DNA of 64,000 bases from CAVRCA01 sp963719345. Lineage in GTDB: Bacteria > Pseudomonadota > Alphaproteobacteria > Acetobacterales > Acetobacteraceae. How positions within the stretch are numbered: the first letter of the stretch is position 1; each line of letters starts with the position of its first letter. A program made the translations under genes and the position numbers. The notes below the pieces were generated by a model, which had not been told where the DNA came from, ran no database searches, and saw only the letters and a program-made list of their open reading frames with translations. Shown one piece after another: positions 24,825-33,770 of this stretch. Where the stretch lies: NCBI GenBank assembly GCA_963719345.1, contig CAVRCA010000003.1, forward strand, positions 372,001 through 436,000, given 5' to 3'.

Positions 24825-26491
24825 ATGACGGACATGGAAACGCAAACCGCCGGCGGGGAGAAAAGCGCCGCCGCCGAAGTGGACGCGGTCGTCGTCGGCG
24901 CGGGGTTTTCCGGCATGTACATGCTCCACCGCCTGCGCGAACTCGGGTTGTCGGTGCGCTGCTACGAAGCCGGCGACGGCGTGGGCGGCACCTGGTACTG
25001 GAACCGCTACCCCGGCGCGCGATGCGATTCCGAAAGCTACTATTACTGCTACTCGTTCTCCGACGAGATCCAGCAGGAATGGGAATGGACCTGTCGTTAT
25101 CCCGAGCAGCCCGAAATCCTGCGCTATCTCAACTTCTGTCGCAGACAAGCTCGATCTGCACCGCGACATCCAATTCAACACCCGCGTCATCAGCGGGCGC
25201 TACAATGAGCAGTCTAACCGATGGGAGATTGAGACCGACAAGGGCGATCGGGTCTCCGCCAAATTCCTGATCACTGCGGTCGGCTGCCTTTCGACGGCAC
25301 AAGTGCCTGACTTCAAGGGCCTGGAGAATTTCGAGGGTGCCTGGTATCACACAGGCAAGTGGCCGCACGAAGGCGTGGATTTTGCCGGCAAGCGCGTCGG
25401 CATCGTCGGCACCGGATCGACCGGCATTCAGGCGATCCCGGTGATCGCGCGCGAGGCCGACCACCTCACTGTGTTCCAGCGCACGCCGAATTATAGCGTC
25501 CCAGCCCGCAACAGCCTGATGACCGAGGAGTTCCAGCAGCAGGTCAAGGCGAACTTCGCCGAGATCCGCCGCAAGACGCGCGTATCACCGATCGGCTATC
25601 CGTTCGACGCTTCGGACAAGTCAGCGCTTGAGGTGACGCCGGAAGAGCGCCAGCAAACGTATGACAGGCTGTGGGAGATCGGAGGCTTCCGCTTCTTATT
25701 TGAAGGCTACAACGACCTCATCATTAACAAGGAATCCAACGATACCGCCGCCGAGTACGTGCGAGCGAAGATCCGCGAGATGGTGCGTGATCCGGCGACC
25801 GCCGAGAAACTGATCCCGCGTGATTATCCGATCGGCACCAAGCGTCCGCCGATCGACACCGACTACTTCGAGACATTCAACCGCGACAACGTTACCTTGG
25901 TCGACATTAAGGCCACGCCGATCGAGGAGAATCACCAAGCGCGGCATCCGGACGCGGGATGGCGAGTACGAGTTCGACTGCATGGTGTTCGCCACCGGCT
26001 TCGACGCGATGACGGGTTCGCTCGTCCGGCTCAACCTGCGCGGCCGGGGCGGCGTGGCGTTGGAGGAGAAATGGGCGCACGGGCCGCAGACCTATCTCGG
26101 CGTCGCGACGGCGAGTTTTCCCAACCTGTTCATGATCACCGGCCCCGGCAGCCCCTCGGTGCTCAGCAACATGCCGGTCTCGATTGAGCAGCACGTCGAA
26201 TGGATCGCCGATTGCATCGCGTGGATGCGGGAGCGAGGGTTCGACCTCATCGAGCCCACGGAAGAGGCCGAACACGGCTGGGTCGCCCGCGTGAACGAGG
26301 AAGCCGCCGCCACGTTGTTCCCGCAGGCGGATTCCTGGTACATGGGCGCGAACATCCCCGGCAAGCCACGCGTGTTCCTGGCCTACCCCGGCGGGGTCGG
26401 GGCGTACCGGGAGCTTTGCACCGGAATTGCGGAGCAGGGATATGAGGGATTTACCACGCGGACGCGCGCGGCCGAGCCTGTGTCGGTCTGA
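24825..26491 (+). CDS. Baeyer-Villiger (class B flavin) monooxygenase, two frame breaks
   Basis: Flavoprotein of about 554 residues that inserts oxygen next to a ketone using NADPH and FAD. The FAD-binding VVGAGFSGM is near residue 24, the family fingerprint FEGAWYHTGKWP (F-x-G-x3-H-x3-W) near 165, and the NADPH-binding GTGSTG near 190. The CHMO-like pattern GGTWYWNRYPGARCD is present. Two +1 breaks, at 25137 and 25930, split it; removing two bases restores an exact codon count. The ATG at 24825 has GGGGAG upstream. With the upstream esterase it fits ketone degradation; the substrate is unknown. Confidence 0.92.
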
Positions 26492-26520
26492 GGCGAGGCG
26501 CGGCCTACCATTCCCATCCC

Positions 26521-26604
26521 GTCATTGCCGGGCTTGTCCCGGCAATCCATCCTGCCTTCCGCGTAGAGAGTGGGGTGGATGCCCGGATCAAGTCCGGGCA
26601 TGAC
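26521..26604. repeat. composite palindromic repeat, copy 2
   Basis: The left arm at 26521-26550 differs from copy 1 by one base in the loop. The right arm at 26575-26604 holds GCCCGGATCAAGTCCGGGC and ends ATGAC. A 24-base spacer separates them, the same length as in copy 1 although the spacer sequence differs. It lies between convergent ends of the monooxygenase and a CoA-transferase. Confidence 0.9.
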
Positions 26605-26635
26605 GGATTGGTGCGACAAATGCTATCACCGCCGC

Positions 26636-26740
26636 ATGAACCGGCAGGAGATCATTGCCAAGCTGCGGGAGAACGAACCGGCTTTGCGCGGCCGCGGCGA
26701 ACTGTCCATGTCATCCCGCGGAACAGCGTGTACGGAATAG
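26636..26740 (+). pseudogene. remnant of a MNT-type nucleotidyltransferase gene
   Basis: A 34-codon ORF starts MNRQEIIAKLRENEPALRGRG, closely like the N-terminus of MntA-type minimal nucleotidyltransferases, which continue with a GSxARG catalytic motif. That motif never appears: after residue 21 the reading is unrelated and stops. No HEPN partner is nearby. It sits 31 bases after palindromic repeat copy 2 in a convergent gap, and looks like a truncated leftover of a HEPN/MNT-type toxin-antitoxin pair. Confidence 0.5.
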
Positions 26741-26809
26741 GGGTTACTGGCACCGCTGCTTGCGATGAAGAACATCAAGGGCGAGTGATTTGCCCTATCG
26801 CACCAGCCG

Positions 26810-28033
26810 CTATGGCAGCACCCCAAGCCCCCGCAACCGTCCAATCTCCTCCGCCGGATACCCCGCCTCCCGCAGCACCTCCTCGCTGTGCTCGCCCACC
26901 TCGCCGCCCCGCCGGGGCGGCACCTTGGTCTCGCCTGCGATGTGGAACACGCTGCTCACCGTCAGCATCTCGGGGTCGTCGGCGAACGGCACCAGCACCT
27001 CGGTCTCGCGCATCTGCCGGTCGGCCAGCATGTCGTCCAACGTGCCGACGATGCCGAACGTGATCCCCGCGGCATCCAGCCGCACCCGCCACTCGGCCAG
27101 GTCGCGCCCGGCGAACGTCGCGTCGAACAGGGTGGTCAGCGCGCGCGCGTTCTGCCGCCGCGCCGGCAGCGTGGAAAAGCGCGGATCGTCGAGCAGATCC
27201 GTCCGCTCCAATGCACCGAGCAGCGGCTCGAACTGGCGCTCCTCGTTCAGCATGGTCAGCATGAACCAGCGATCGTCGCGGCACCGATAAAGGTTGGTGC
27301 AGGCGTTTGCCGATTCCTCGCGGGGCGGCCGACCGGCGACGTGCGCGCCGCACAGCTTGGCCTGCGCGAAGCAGCCGTTTGCCCAGATCCCGTTGGCGAG
27401 CAGCGACGTGCTGACGAACCCGCCCTTCCCCGTGCGCTCGCGCCGGTACAGCGCGGTGACGATTGCGCCATACAGGGAAGACGCGCTCGGATGGTCGCCC
27501 ATGCCCGGCAGCGAGCGCGCCGGCACCGCGTGCGCGTCCGGCCGCACCATGTCCATCAGCCCCGAGCGCGCCCAATACGCCGTGGAATCGAACCCGGTCT
27601 TTTCGGCTTCGTCCCCCACCTCGCCATAGGCGGTGAACGAGCCGTAGACCAGCCGCTCGTTGAGGACGGAAAGGGTCGCGTGGTCGATGCCGAGCCGCGC
27701 CCGCACCGGCAGCGGATAGTTGGTGATGAACACGTCCGCCCCGGCGACGAGGCGATGCAGCACCGCCTGCGCCTCCGGCCGCTTGAGGTCGAGCGCCAGG
27801 CTGCGCTTGTTGCGTCCGGTGAGCAGCCACGCCCAGTCGTGCGGGCTGCCCTCCGGCATCCCCGGCAGGTTGCCCAAGCCGCGATAGGCGTCGCCCGTCC
27901 CCGGCTCCACCTTGATCACGTCGGCGCCGAAATCGCCCAAAATGGTCGCCGCCGCGGGGGCGGCGATGAAGCTCGCGCAGTCGATGACCCGCAGGCCCTC
28001 GAACACCAATCCGCCTGCATCGCCGTCCCGCAT
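26810..28033 (-). CDS. family III CoA-transferase (CaiB/BaiF type)
   Basis: Complete class III CoA-transferase, 407 residues, with the standard domain order. The N-terminal signature GLRVIDCASFIAAPAAATIL and DFGADVIKVEPG bind CoA; the catalytic Asp is the one in GFDSTAYWARSGLMD near residue 150. The gene follows the thiolase-like gene with a three-base gap and so belongs to the DUF35, thiolase, CoA-transferase unit. That company suggests activation or cycling of an acyl-CoA in degradation of a branched or cyclic acid. It is a separate paralogue from the one at 5912-7316, which has a different domain order. Confidence 0.92.
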   Translation of the reverse strand: MRDGDAGGLVFEGLRVIDCASFIAAPAAATILGDFGADVIKVEPGTGDAYRGLGNLPGMPEGSPHDWAWLLTGRNKRSLALDLKRPEAQAVLHRLVAGADVFITNYPLPVRARLGIDHATLSVLNERLVYGSFTAYGEVGDEAEKTGFDSTAYWARSGLMDMVRPDAHAVPARSLPGMGDHPSASSLYGAIVTALYRRERTGKGGFVSTSLLANGIWANGCFAQAKLCGAHVAGRPPREESANACTNLYRCRDDRWFMLTMLNEERQFEPLLGALERTDLLDDPRFSTLPARRQNARALTTLFDATFAGRDLAEWRVRLDAAGITFGIVGTLDDMLADRQMRETEVLVPFADDPEMLTVSSVFHIAGETKVPPRRGGEVGEHSEEVLREAGYPAEEIGRLRGLGVLP

Positions 28034-28036
28034 TCT

Positions 28037-29179
28037 TCAGGGTGCCTGGTTGCTGAACACGATGGTTCCCGACGCGGCGAACATCCCACCCACCCCGTGA
28101 CACACCGAGATTTTCGCATCCGGGATCTGCGCCGGCGCGATGCCGCGCATCTGCCGCACGCTCTCCTGCAGCGCGTACATGCCGTACATGCCGGAGTGCA
28201 TGTAGGAGAGCCCACCGCCATTGGTGTTCACCGGCAATTTGCTCCCGGGCGCCGTGTTGCGTCCGGCGATGAACGCCGCCCCCTCGCCGCGGCCGACGAA
28301 GCCGAGATCCTCCAGTCCGTAGATCGGCAGATGCGCAAACGCGTCGTAGATCATCAGGTGGTCGACGTCCTTGTGCGCAATGCCGGCCTCGCGGAACGCG
28401 GTCGGCCCCGCCACGCTGAACGCCCGCGAAGACGTAAAATCCTTCATCTGCGAGATCATCGGCGTCTCGACGCTCTCGCCGGTGCCGAGCACGTAGACCG
28501 GCTTTTGCGGAAAATCCTTGGCGCGGTCACGGTGGGTCACGATCAGCGCCCCGCCGCCGTCGGTGACGAGGCAGCATTCGAGCAGCCGGAACGGATAGGC
28601 GATCATGCGCGAGTTCAGCACGTCCTCGACCGTAATCGGCTCCTTGAACGTTGCGCGCGGATTCTTGGCCGCCCACTCGCGCTGCACCACCGATACCATC
28701 GCGATCTGCTCGTGCGTCACGTTGTAGCGCTTCATGAAGCGCAGCACCGGGATCGGGAACATGGTCGGCGGGCCGAACGGGCCGAACGGCTGCTCGAACT
28801 GGCCGTTCAGGCTGTTCGCGGCCACCGAACGAGCCGGCTGGCCGACGCGCGAGCGTCCGCTCTCGCCGTGCGTGATGAGGATGGTTTTCGCCAGCCCCGC
28901 CTCGATCGCGGCGGCAGCGTGGCGCAGATGGATCATGAACGAGCAGCCGCCGACCGAGGTGCCGTCCACCCAGGAGGGCGTGATGCCGAGATAATGCGCG
29001 ATCTGCTGCGGCGTCTCGACCGCCGTCGCCACGCCGTCGATGTCGGTCGGTTTCAGCCCGGCATCCTTCATCGCCAGCAGCGCCGCATCGGCGTGCAGCT
29101 GGATCTGCGACATGTCGGGCACGACGCCGAGCTTGGAGGTTTCGGACGCGCCGACGATGGCGACTGATCTTTCTCCCAT
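28037..29179 (-). CDS. thiolase-like protein (SCP-x/lipid-transfer group)
   Basis: A thiolase-fold enzyme of 380 residues. It starts VAIVGASETSKLG, and the C-terminal motif CHGVGGMFAASGT matches the thiolase Gly-rich end. Canonical biosynthetic features are altered: NEAF is YDAF, and by my reading the nucleophile-cysteine position falls on Gly just before Cys in SVGGCSFM. Such divergent members, paired with DUF35 proteins, include retro-aldolases of steroid side-chain degradation as well as acyl-CoA thiolases. The ATG at 29179 follows GGGGTAGGAAG, four bases after the DUF35 stop. The reaction is uncertain; the pairing with DUF35 is solid. Confidence 0.85.
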   Translation of the reverse strand: MGERSVAIVGASETSKLGVVPDMSQIQLHADAALLAMKDAGLKPTDIDGVATAVETPQQIAHYLGITPSWVDGTSVGGCSFMIHLRHAAAAIEAGLAKTILITHGESGRSRVGQPARSVAANSLNGQFEQPFGPFGPPTMFPIPVLRFMKRYNVTHEQIAMVSVVQREWAAKNPRATFKEPITVEDVLNSRMIAYPFRLLECCLVTDGGGALIVTHRDRAKDFPQKPVYVLGTGESVETPMISQMKDFTSSRAFSVAGPTAFREAGIAHKDVDHLMIYDAFAHLPIYGLEDLGFVGRGEGAAFIAGRNTAPGSKLPVNTNGGGLSYMHSGMYGMYALQESVRQMRGIAPAQIPDAKISVCHGVGGMFAASGTIVFSNQAP

Positions 29180-29183
29180 CTTC

Positions 29184-29594
29184 CTACCCCTTCGCCGGAC
29201 GGAACAGCGGCAGGGTGATGTCGTCGTCCATCTTCTCGAACACGACCTCAAGCGGCATGTCGAGCTGCAGCGCCTCCGGCGTCTGCTCGCAATCGACGAT
29301 GTTGGTCATCATGCGCGGGCCTTCCTCGAGTTCGACCACGGCGATGGCATAGGGCGGCTTGAAGCCGGGCACCGGGCGGTGGTGGATGACGTAGCTGTGC
29401 AGGGTCGCGCGGCCGGTCGCCTTGAACCAGGAAACATCGGTGGAGCCGGAGCCCGGGCAGAACGGCCGCGGCGGGAAATACACTTCGCCGGTCTGGTTGC
29501 AGCGCTGCAAGCGAAGCTCGCCGGCCTTGGTGCCGTCCCAGAAATGCTGGGTCTCCGGCGTCGGTACAGGTTTCGCGCGTCCCGGTTCGAGCAT
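29184..29594 (-). CDS. DUF35 OB-fold/rubredoxin-like acyl-CoA-associated protein
   Basis: A 136-residue protein with the two-part DUF35 layout: an N-terminal helix ending in FWDGTKAGELRLQRC, a rubredoxin-like Zn ribbon, then an OB fold with TGRATLHSYVIHHRP and PYAIAVVELEEGPRMMTNI. The ribbon is degenerate: CNQT replaces CxxC and CPGS replaces CPxC, leaving two of four cysteines, so zinc binding is doubtful. DUF35 proteins bind thiolase-like partners and channel acyl-CoA. The ATG at 29594 follows AAGGGGGG. It is the first gene of a tight three-gene unit and is divergent from the uracil permease. Confidence 0.88.
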   Translation of the reverse strand: MLEPGRAKPVPTPETQHFWDGTKAGELRLQRCNQTGEVYFPPRPFCPGSGSTDVSWFKATGRATLHSYVIHHRPVPGFKPPYAIAVVELEEGPRMMTNIVDCEQTPEALQLDMPLEVVFEKMDDDITLPLFRPAKG

Positions 29595-29717
29595 CGGCTC
29601 GGTTCCCCCCTTGTGGTGCCGCGCGGAGTTTGGCCGAGTGGACGGGCGGGGTCCAGGGCTCGCCCGATGGCCCAGGTCTTGCGTTCTCGCGTCGTGGCAC
29701 AACCGGAGCATTGCCGC

Positions 29718-31040
29718 ATGGCCTCTTACTTCCCGCGCTGGACGCTCAAGCCGAGCGGCGAGGTGGCGCCCGACGAGCGGCTGCCGTGGCCGCAGACCCT
29801 CATCATGGGAGTGCAGCACGTCGTCGCCATGTTCGGCTCGACGGCGCTCGCGCCGATCCTGATGGGCTTCGACCCGAACACCGCCATTTTTTTCTCCGGC
29901 GTCGGCACCCTCATCTTCTTCGTCGTCACCGGCGGCCGGCTGCCGAGCTATCTCGGTTCGAGCTTCGCCTTCATCGCCGTGGTGATCGCCGCGAGCGGCT
30001 ATGCGGGCCACGGCGCCAATCCCAACATCGCGGTCGCCCTCGGCGGCATCCTCGCCGCTGGCGTCGTCTACGCGATCATCGGCTTCGTGGTGCAATTGTC
30101 CGGGACCGGCTGGGTGGAACGGCTGATGCCGCCGGTCGTCACCGGCGCGATCGTCGCCGCCATCGGGCTGAACCTGGCGCCGGTCGCCATCCGCAACGTC
30201 TCGGCCTCGCCGTTCGACACGCTGGTCGGGCTGCTGACGGTGCTGGCGGTCGCGCTGATCGCAGTCCACGCGCGAGGGCTCGCGCGACGCCTGCCGATCC
30301 TGCTCGGCGCGATCTGCGGCTACGTGATCTATTTCCTCGGCACGAACGGGCTCGGCTACGGCAAGCCGATCGACTTCTCCGGCCTCTCCGGCGCCGCCTG
30401 GTTCGGGCTGCCGCACTTCGCGCATCCCGTGTTCACGGCTTCGGCGATGAGCCTGATCGCACCCGTCGCGATCGTTCTGGTCGCCGAGAACCTCGGCCAC
30501 ATCAAGGCGCTGTCGGCAATGACCGGCCGCTCGTTCGATCCCTTGATCGGCCGGGCCTTTTTCGGCGACGGCATCGCCACCATCGCGTCCGCGCTCGGCG
30601 GTGGCACCGGTGTCACGACCTACGCCGAGAACATGGGCGTCATGGCGGTCACGCGCATCTATTCCACCCTGGTGTTCCTGGTCGCCGCGGCGGTCGCCCT
30701 GCTGCTCGGGTTCTCGCCCAAATTCGGGGCGCTGATCCTGACCTTGCCGGTGCCGGTGATTGGCGGCCTCGCCATCGTCGTGTTCGGCCTCATCGCGGCG
30801 ACCGGCGGGCGCATCTGGGTGCTGAACCGGGTGGATTTCGCCGACATCCGCAACCTTGCGACGGCCGCGGTCGCGTTGATCGCCGGCGCCGGCGACCTGA
30901 CGGTCAAGCTCGGCAACTTCGCGCTCGGCGGCATCGGCACCGCCACCTTCGGCGCGATCATCCTCTACCATCTGTTGCGCAGCAGCGGCGCAGAGCCGGA
31001 GCGGCTGAGCGGCGCCGATGCGGCGGTCCCCGGTCACTAG
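29718..31040 (+). CDS. uraA: uracil/xanthine permease (NCS2 family)
   Basis: Membrane nucleobase symporter of 440 residues with about 12-14 hydrophobic segments. NCS2 marks: GVQHVVAMFGSTALAP in the first helix, AENLGHIKALSA with the substrate-binding Glu near residue 255, and GGGTGVTTYAENMGVMAVTR near 295. Uracil is favoured over xanthine because upp lies two genes downstream. The ATG at 29718 follows GGAG. It begins a plus-strand unit uraA, DUF3297, upp that imports uracil and converts it to UMP. Confidence 0.92.
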   Translation: MASYFPRWTLKPSGEVAPDERLPWPQTLIMGVQHVVAMFGSTALAPILMGFDPNTAIFFSGVGTLIFFVVTGGRLPSYLGSSFAFIAVVIAASGYAGHGANPNIAVALGGILAAGVVYAIIGFVVQLSGTGWVERLMPPVVTGAIVAAIGLNLAPVAIRNVSASPFDTLVGLLTVLAVALIAVHARGLARRLPILLGAICGYVIYFLGTNGLGYGKPIDFSGLSGAAWFGLPHFAHPVFTASAMSLIAPVAIVLVAENLGHIKALSAMTGRSFDPLIGRAFFGDGIATIASALGGGTGVTTYAENMGVMAVTRIYSTLVFLVAAAVALLLGFSPKFGALILTLPVPVIGGLAIVVFGLIAATGGRIWVLNRVDFADIRNLATAAVALIAGAGDLTVKLGNFALGGIGTATFGAIILYHLLRSSGAEPERLSGADAAVPGH

Positions 31041-31095
31041 CCTCTCAAAGACAAGCCCGCTATCAATCCGCCCGAAACCAGCACCGATCAGCGAC

Positions 31096-31344
31096 ATGAG
31101 CGATACGCCCCCCGACCACCTTTCGGTGAACCCGAAAAGCCCGTTCTACGACGCCGCCGTGCTGGAGCGTGGTGTCGGCGTGCGCTTCAACGGCGCCGAG
31201 AAGACGAACGTCGACGAGTACTGCGCCAGCGAGGGTTGGGTCCGGCTCGCGGTCGGCAAGACCTTGCAACGCGACGGCTCGGCCATGACCATCAAGCTGC
31301 AAGGCACGGTGGAGCCGTATTTCCGCAGCGGGCCGTCGACCTAA
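31096..31344 (+). CDS. DUF3297 family protein
   Basis: A small, compact 82-residue protein with the DUF3297 pattern: HLSVNPKSPFYDAAVLERGV, VRFNGAEKTNVDEYC, and the end IKLQGTVEPYF. The family is a proteobacterial single-domain protein of unknown function, often found singly. Here it lies between uraA and upp, with the upp GTG beginning on the base after its TAA stop, so it is co-translated with upp. No membrane segment or cofactor motif is seen. A role in uracil salvage is only suggested by position. Confidence 0.88.
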   Translation: MSDTPPDHLSVNPKSPFYDAAVLERGVGVRFNGAEKTNVDEYCASEGWVRLAVGKTLQRDGSAMTIKLQGTVEPYFRSGPST

Positions 31345-31998
31345 GTGGGCCCGACCGCTCCCGTCACCCGCGCTTCCGTAACCATCGTCGACCACCCTCT
31401 GGTGCAGCACAAACTGGCGCTGCTGCGCCGCGCGACGACTCCCACCGCCGAATTTCGGGTGATCGTCCGGGAGATCAGCCTTCTGCTGGCCTATGAGGCG
31501 ACGCGCGACCTGCCGCTCGAGTCGGTCGAGATCGACACGCCGCTGGAACGCACGCACGCCGCCATGCTGGCCGGCAAGAAACTCTGTCTCGTCTCGATCC
31601 TGCGCGCGGGCAATGGCATCCTGGACGGCATGCTCGATCTGGTACCCTCGGCGCGGGTCGGCCATATCGGCCTGTACCGGGACCCTGTCACGCTGACGCC
31701 GGTCGAGTACTACCGCAAGCTCCCGGAGGACGTCGCCGAGCGCCGCGCCATCATCGTCGATCCGATGCTGGCGACCGGTCATTCGGCGGCGGCCGCAGTG
31801 GCTCGATTGCGTCAGGCGGGGGTGGCGCACATCTGCTTCATCTGCCTGCTGGCGGCACCCGAGGGGATCGGCGTTTTGCACGCTGAACATCCCGACGTGC
31901 CGGTGTTCGCCGCCGCGGTCGACCGCGGATTGGATGAGCACGGCTACATCCGTCCAGGACTGGGCGACGCCGGCGACCGGCTGTACGGCACCCGCTGA
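31345..31998 (+). CDS. upp: uracil phosphoribosyltransferase
   Basis: Cytosolic salvage enzyme making UMP from uracil and PRPP, 217 residues. The PRPP-binding loop IIVDPMLATGHSAAAA lies near residue 135, upstream ILRAGNGILDGM near 90, and the uracil-binding end AVDRGLDEHGYIRPGLGDAGDR is complete. The start is a GTG at 31345 abutting the preceding stop. The N-terminal VDHPLVQHKLALLRR is the family opening. It ends the uraA, DUF3297, upp unit. Confidence 0.95.
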   Translation: MGPTAPVTRASVTIVDHPLVQHKLALLRRATTPTAEFRVIVREISLLLAYEATRDLPLESVEIDTPLERTHAAMLAGKKLCLVSILRAGNGILDGMLDLVPSARVGHIGLYRDPVTLTPVEYYRKLPEDVAERRAIIVDPMLATGHSAAAAVARLRQAGVAHICFICLLAAPEGIGVLHAEHPDVPVFAAAVDRGLDEHGYIRPGLGDAGDRLYGTR

Positions 31999-32302
31999 GC
32001 CGCCCGCGCCAACGCCGATCGGCGGACGAAAGCCCGATCCCCGTTGCATAACATCGCCCGCTCGCGCGGTACTTCGGTGCATCGGCGGCTAGGGCACCGG
32101 GCACCTCAAGCTCGACCGGCTGACTTGTCGGCGTGCCGTGGCTCGTGCGTCAGACCTGGGCGCAGCGGTTGCATTCACACCGGTCCGACACGATTTCGAG
32201 TTTCAGAAACGATTGTGATCTGCGGCTCTGGTTGCGTGGCCTGGATCGTTGGGCGAAACTCAAGTCGTTACCCGCTCGAACTCCGGCCATGAGTATTCCA
32301 GG
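31999..32302. other. 304-base gap without a supported gene
   Basis: No ORF here has family similarity, and I see no tRNA or clear terminator hairpin. From about 32190 the base composition turns less GC-rich and continues so into the first 60 bases of the next gene, consistent with a promoter region for the ATPase gene at 32303, but no confident -35/-10 pair can be named. Confidence 0.5.
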
Positions 32303-33652
32303 ATGTCCAATCGACAACTTTTAGTTGAAGTAAAGCCGAGCTACTCTCCTTTGCGATTGGACAGCCGAGGGCTCGACGGCGAACTTGTTCAAGCCATTCT
32401 GTCCCGGCGGGGACCCGTTGCGCTGACGGGCAACCAGGGCTCGGGCAAGACCCGGCTGCTGCGACGGGTTGTCCCGTTGCTGAGGCGGAACAGGGTGCGC
32501 GTCGTCGAGGTCGGCAGCCCGAAGCGCGCGCCGCTGGACGTTTGCGGCATCATGGATCAGGTGGTCGGCCCTGATTGTCCCGACGTGGCGCAAGACCGGG
32601 CGGGTCGGTTCTATGCCGTGCTCGCCAAGCCACGGGGCGACGAGACCCACCTGGCCCTGTTGGTAGACGACGCCCACCTGCTCACCGCGCAGGCTGTGGC
32701 CTATCTCGAGCTGATGGCCATGGCCGCGCGCGCCGGGCCGCTGCCGCTCCAGATCGTTCTCGTCGGCCGCCCGCACTTGTGGGATCGACTGCCTCGCGAA
32801 GGCAGCCTGAGCTCGCAAGGCATCGCGGTCCGTCTGGTCATGCCCGACGTGGCCGTGCCGCCGCCGTCGCCCGGACGGCAGCGTGTCTCGGCTCCCGCGC
32901 CTCGGTCGCGCGCCCGGGCTCGAACATGGTTTGCCGTCGGACTTATCTCGACGGTTGCGGCGGCTACGGTGCTGGATGCCCAGTTCACGGATGAACCGGC
33001 TGGCAGCATCGCCGCACGCGCCGTCTCCGGCGTGACGGACTTCCTCAACCGGATGGCCTCGGAGCGGGAGATCGCGTCCGCCGAGGCCGCAAGCCCCTCC
33101 TCCGTCGCTGGCGTCGGCGCGGCCGGCGCGGCCCCTGGCCGGTCTCGGGCCGACACTGAAAGCGGAACGCCCCAAGCATCGGCCGTGATCCCGGTCAGTG
33201 CGATCAACGCCCCGGCTTCGTCGCTTGCACCGCCGGCCCTTCCGGAGCCGAGCACGACGGGTCCGGTCACCGGCAAGCGTCCCGTGACCGGGCCTGGGGC
33301 CGCCGCGACCGGCGTGCCCGCCCGGAAGGCGGAGCAACCCTCGCCTCCGGCTCCGCCGGCCGATCTCCCCGGCATGGTGGACGTCCTGCTCGCCCGCGGC
33401 GACGAGCTGCTGGCGACCGGCGACGTCGGTGCCGCAAGGCTGATGTATGAGCGCGCCGCCCGATCCGGTTCGGCGCGGGCCGCCATGGCGGCCGGCATGA
33501 CCTACGATCCGGACTTCCTCGCCGACATCCCGAGCCAAGGCATTTCAGCCGATCCGGAGACCGCCGCCACTTGGTACGGCCGCGCCCTGGTGCTCGGCGA
33601 CCCGGATGCCGTCTCCCTGCTGGCCCGAGTGGGCGCGACGCCCAAACGCTGA
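32303..33652 (+). CDS. ExeA-like ATPase with membrane segment and Sel1-like tail
   Basis: A 449-residue protein in three parts. Residues 1-190 are an ExeA/GspA-type AAA ATPase with Walker A GNQGSGKT near 40 and Walker B ALLVDDAHLL near 115. One membrane segment follows near 212-230 (WFAVGLISTVAAATVLDAQF), then about 130 residues of Ala/Pro/Ser-rich linker. The last 90 residues are helical, Sel1/TPR-like (GDVGAARLMYERAARSGSARAAMAAG). The plan resembles ATPases that link to the cell wall in secretion or surface-polymer export, but no secretion genes are near. The start at 32303 is chosen as the first ATG in frame. Confidence 0.75.
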   Translation: MSNRQLLVEVKPSYSPLRLDSRGLDGELVQAILSRRGPVALTGNQGSGKTRLLRRVVPLLRRNRVRVVEVGSPKRAPLDVCGIMDQVVGPDCPDVAQDRAGRFYAVLAKPRGDETHLALLVDDAHLLTAQAVAYLELMAMAARAGPLPLQIVLVGRPHLWDRLPREGSLSSQGIAVRLVMPDVAVPPPSPGRQRVSAPAPRSRARARTWFAVGLISTVAAATVLDAQFTDEPAGSIAARAVSGVTDFLNRMASEREIASAEAASPSSVAGVGAAGAAPGRSRADTESGTPQASAVIPVSAINAPASSLAPPALPEPSTTGPVTGKRPVTGPGAAATGVPARKAEQPSPPAPPADLPGMVDVLLARGDELLATGDVGAARLMYERAARSGSARAAMAAGMTYDPDFLADIPSQGISADPETAATWYGRALVLGDPDAVSLLARVGATPKR

Positions 33653-33770
33653 AGCCTCGGGGATCCACGTCTCCGCGGCCCGGCCTTCCCCAACCCGGCA
33701 CCCTGTAATAAAGGTTCGCTCTCCCGTACCGAACCGGAACAACCCGCGCCGGCTCCGCCGGCCGTTTCGC

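Noticed and set aside
26636..26780. An intact HEPN/MNT toxin-antitoxin module
   Set aside because: Only the first 21 residues of the nucleotidyltransferase are left and no HEPN gene exists next to it.
32130..32200. Possible tRNA-like segment with GGTTGCATTC near a T-arm position
   Set aside because: It lacks a matching acceptor stem, D-arm and anticodon stem; no tRNA can be folded from it by eye.
32044..32292. An 82-codon ORF in the gap before the ExeA-like gene
   Set aside because: No Shine-Dalgarno, no family likeness and irregular composition; the gap is better left as non-coding.
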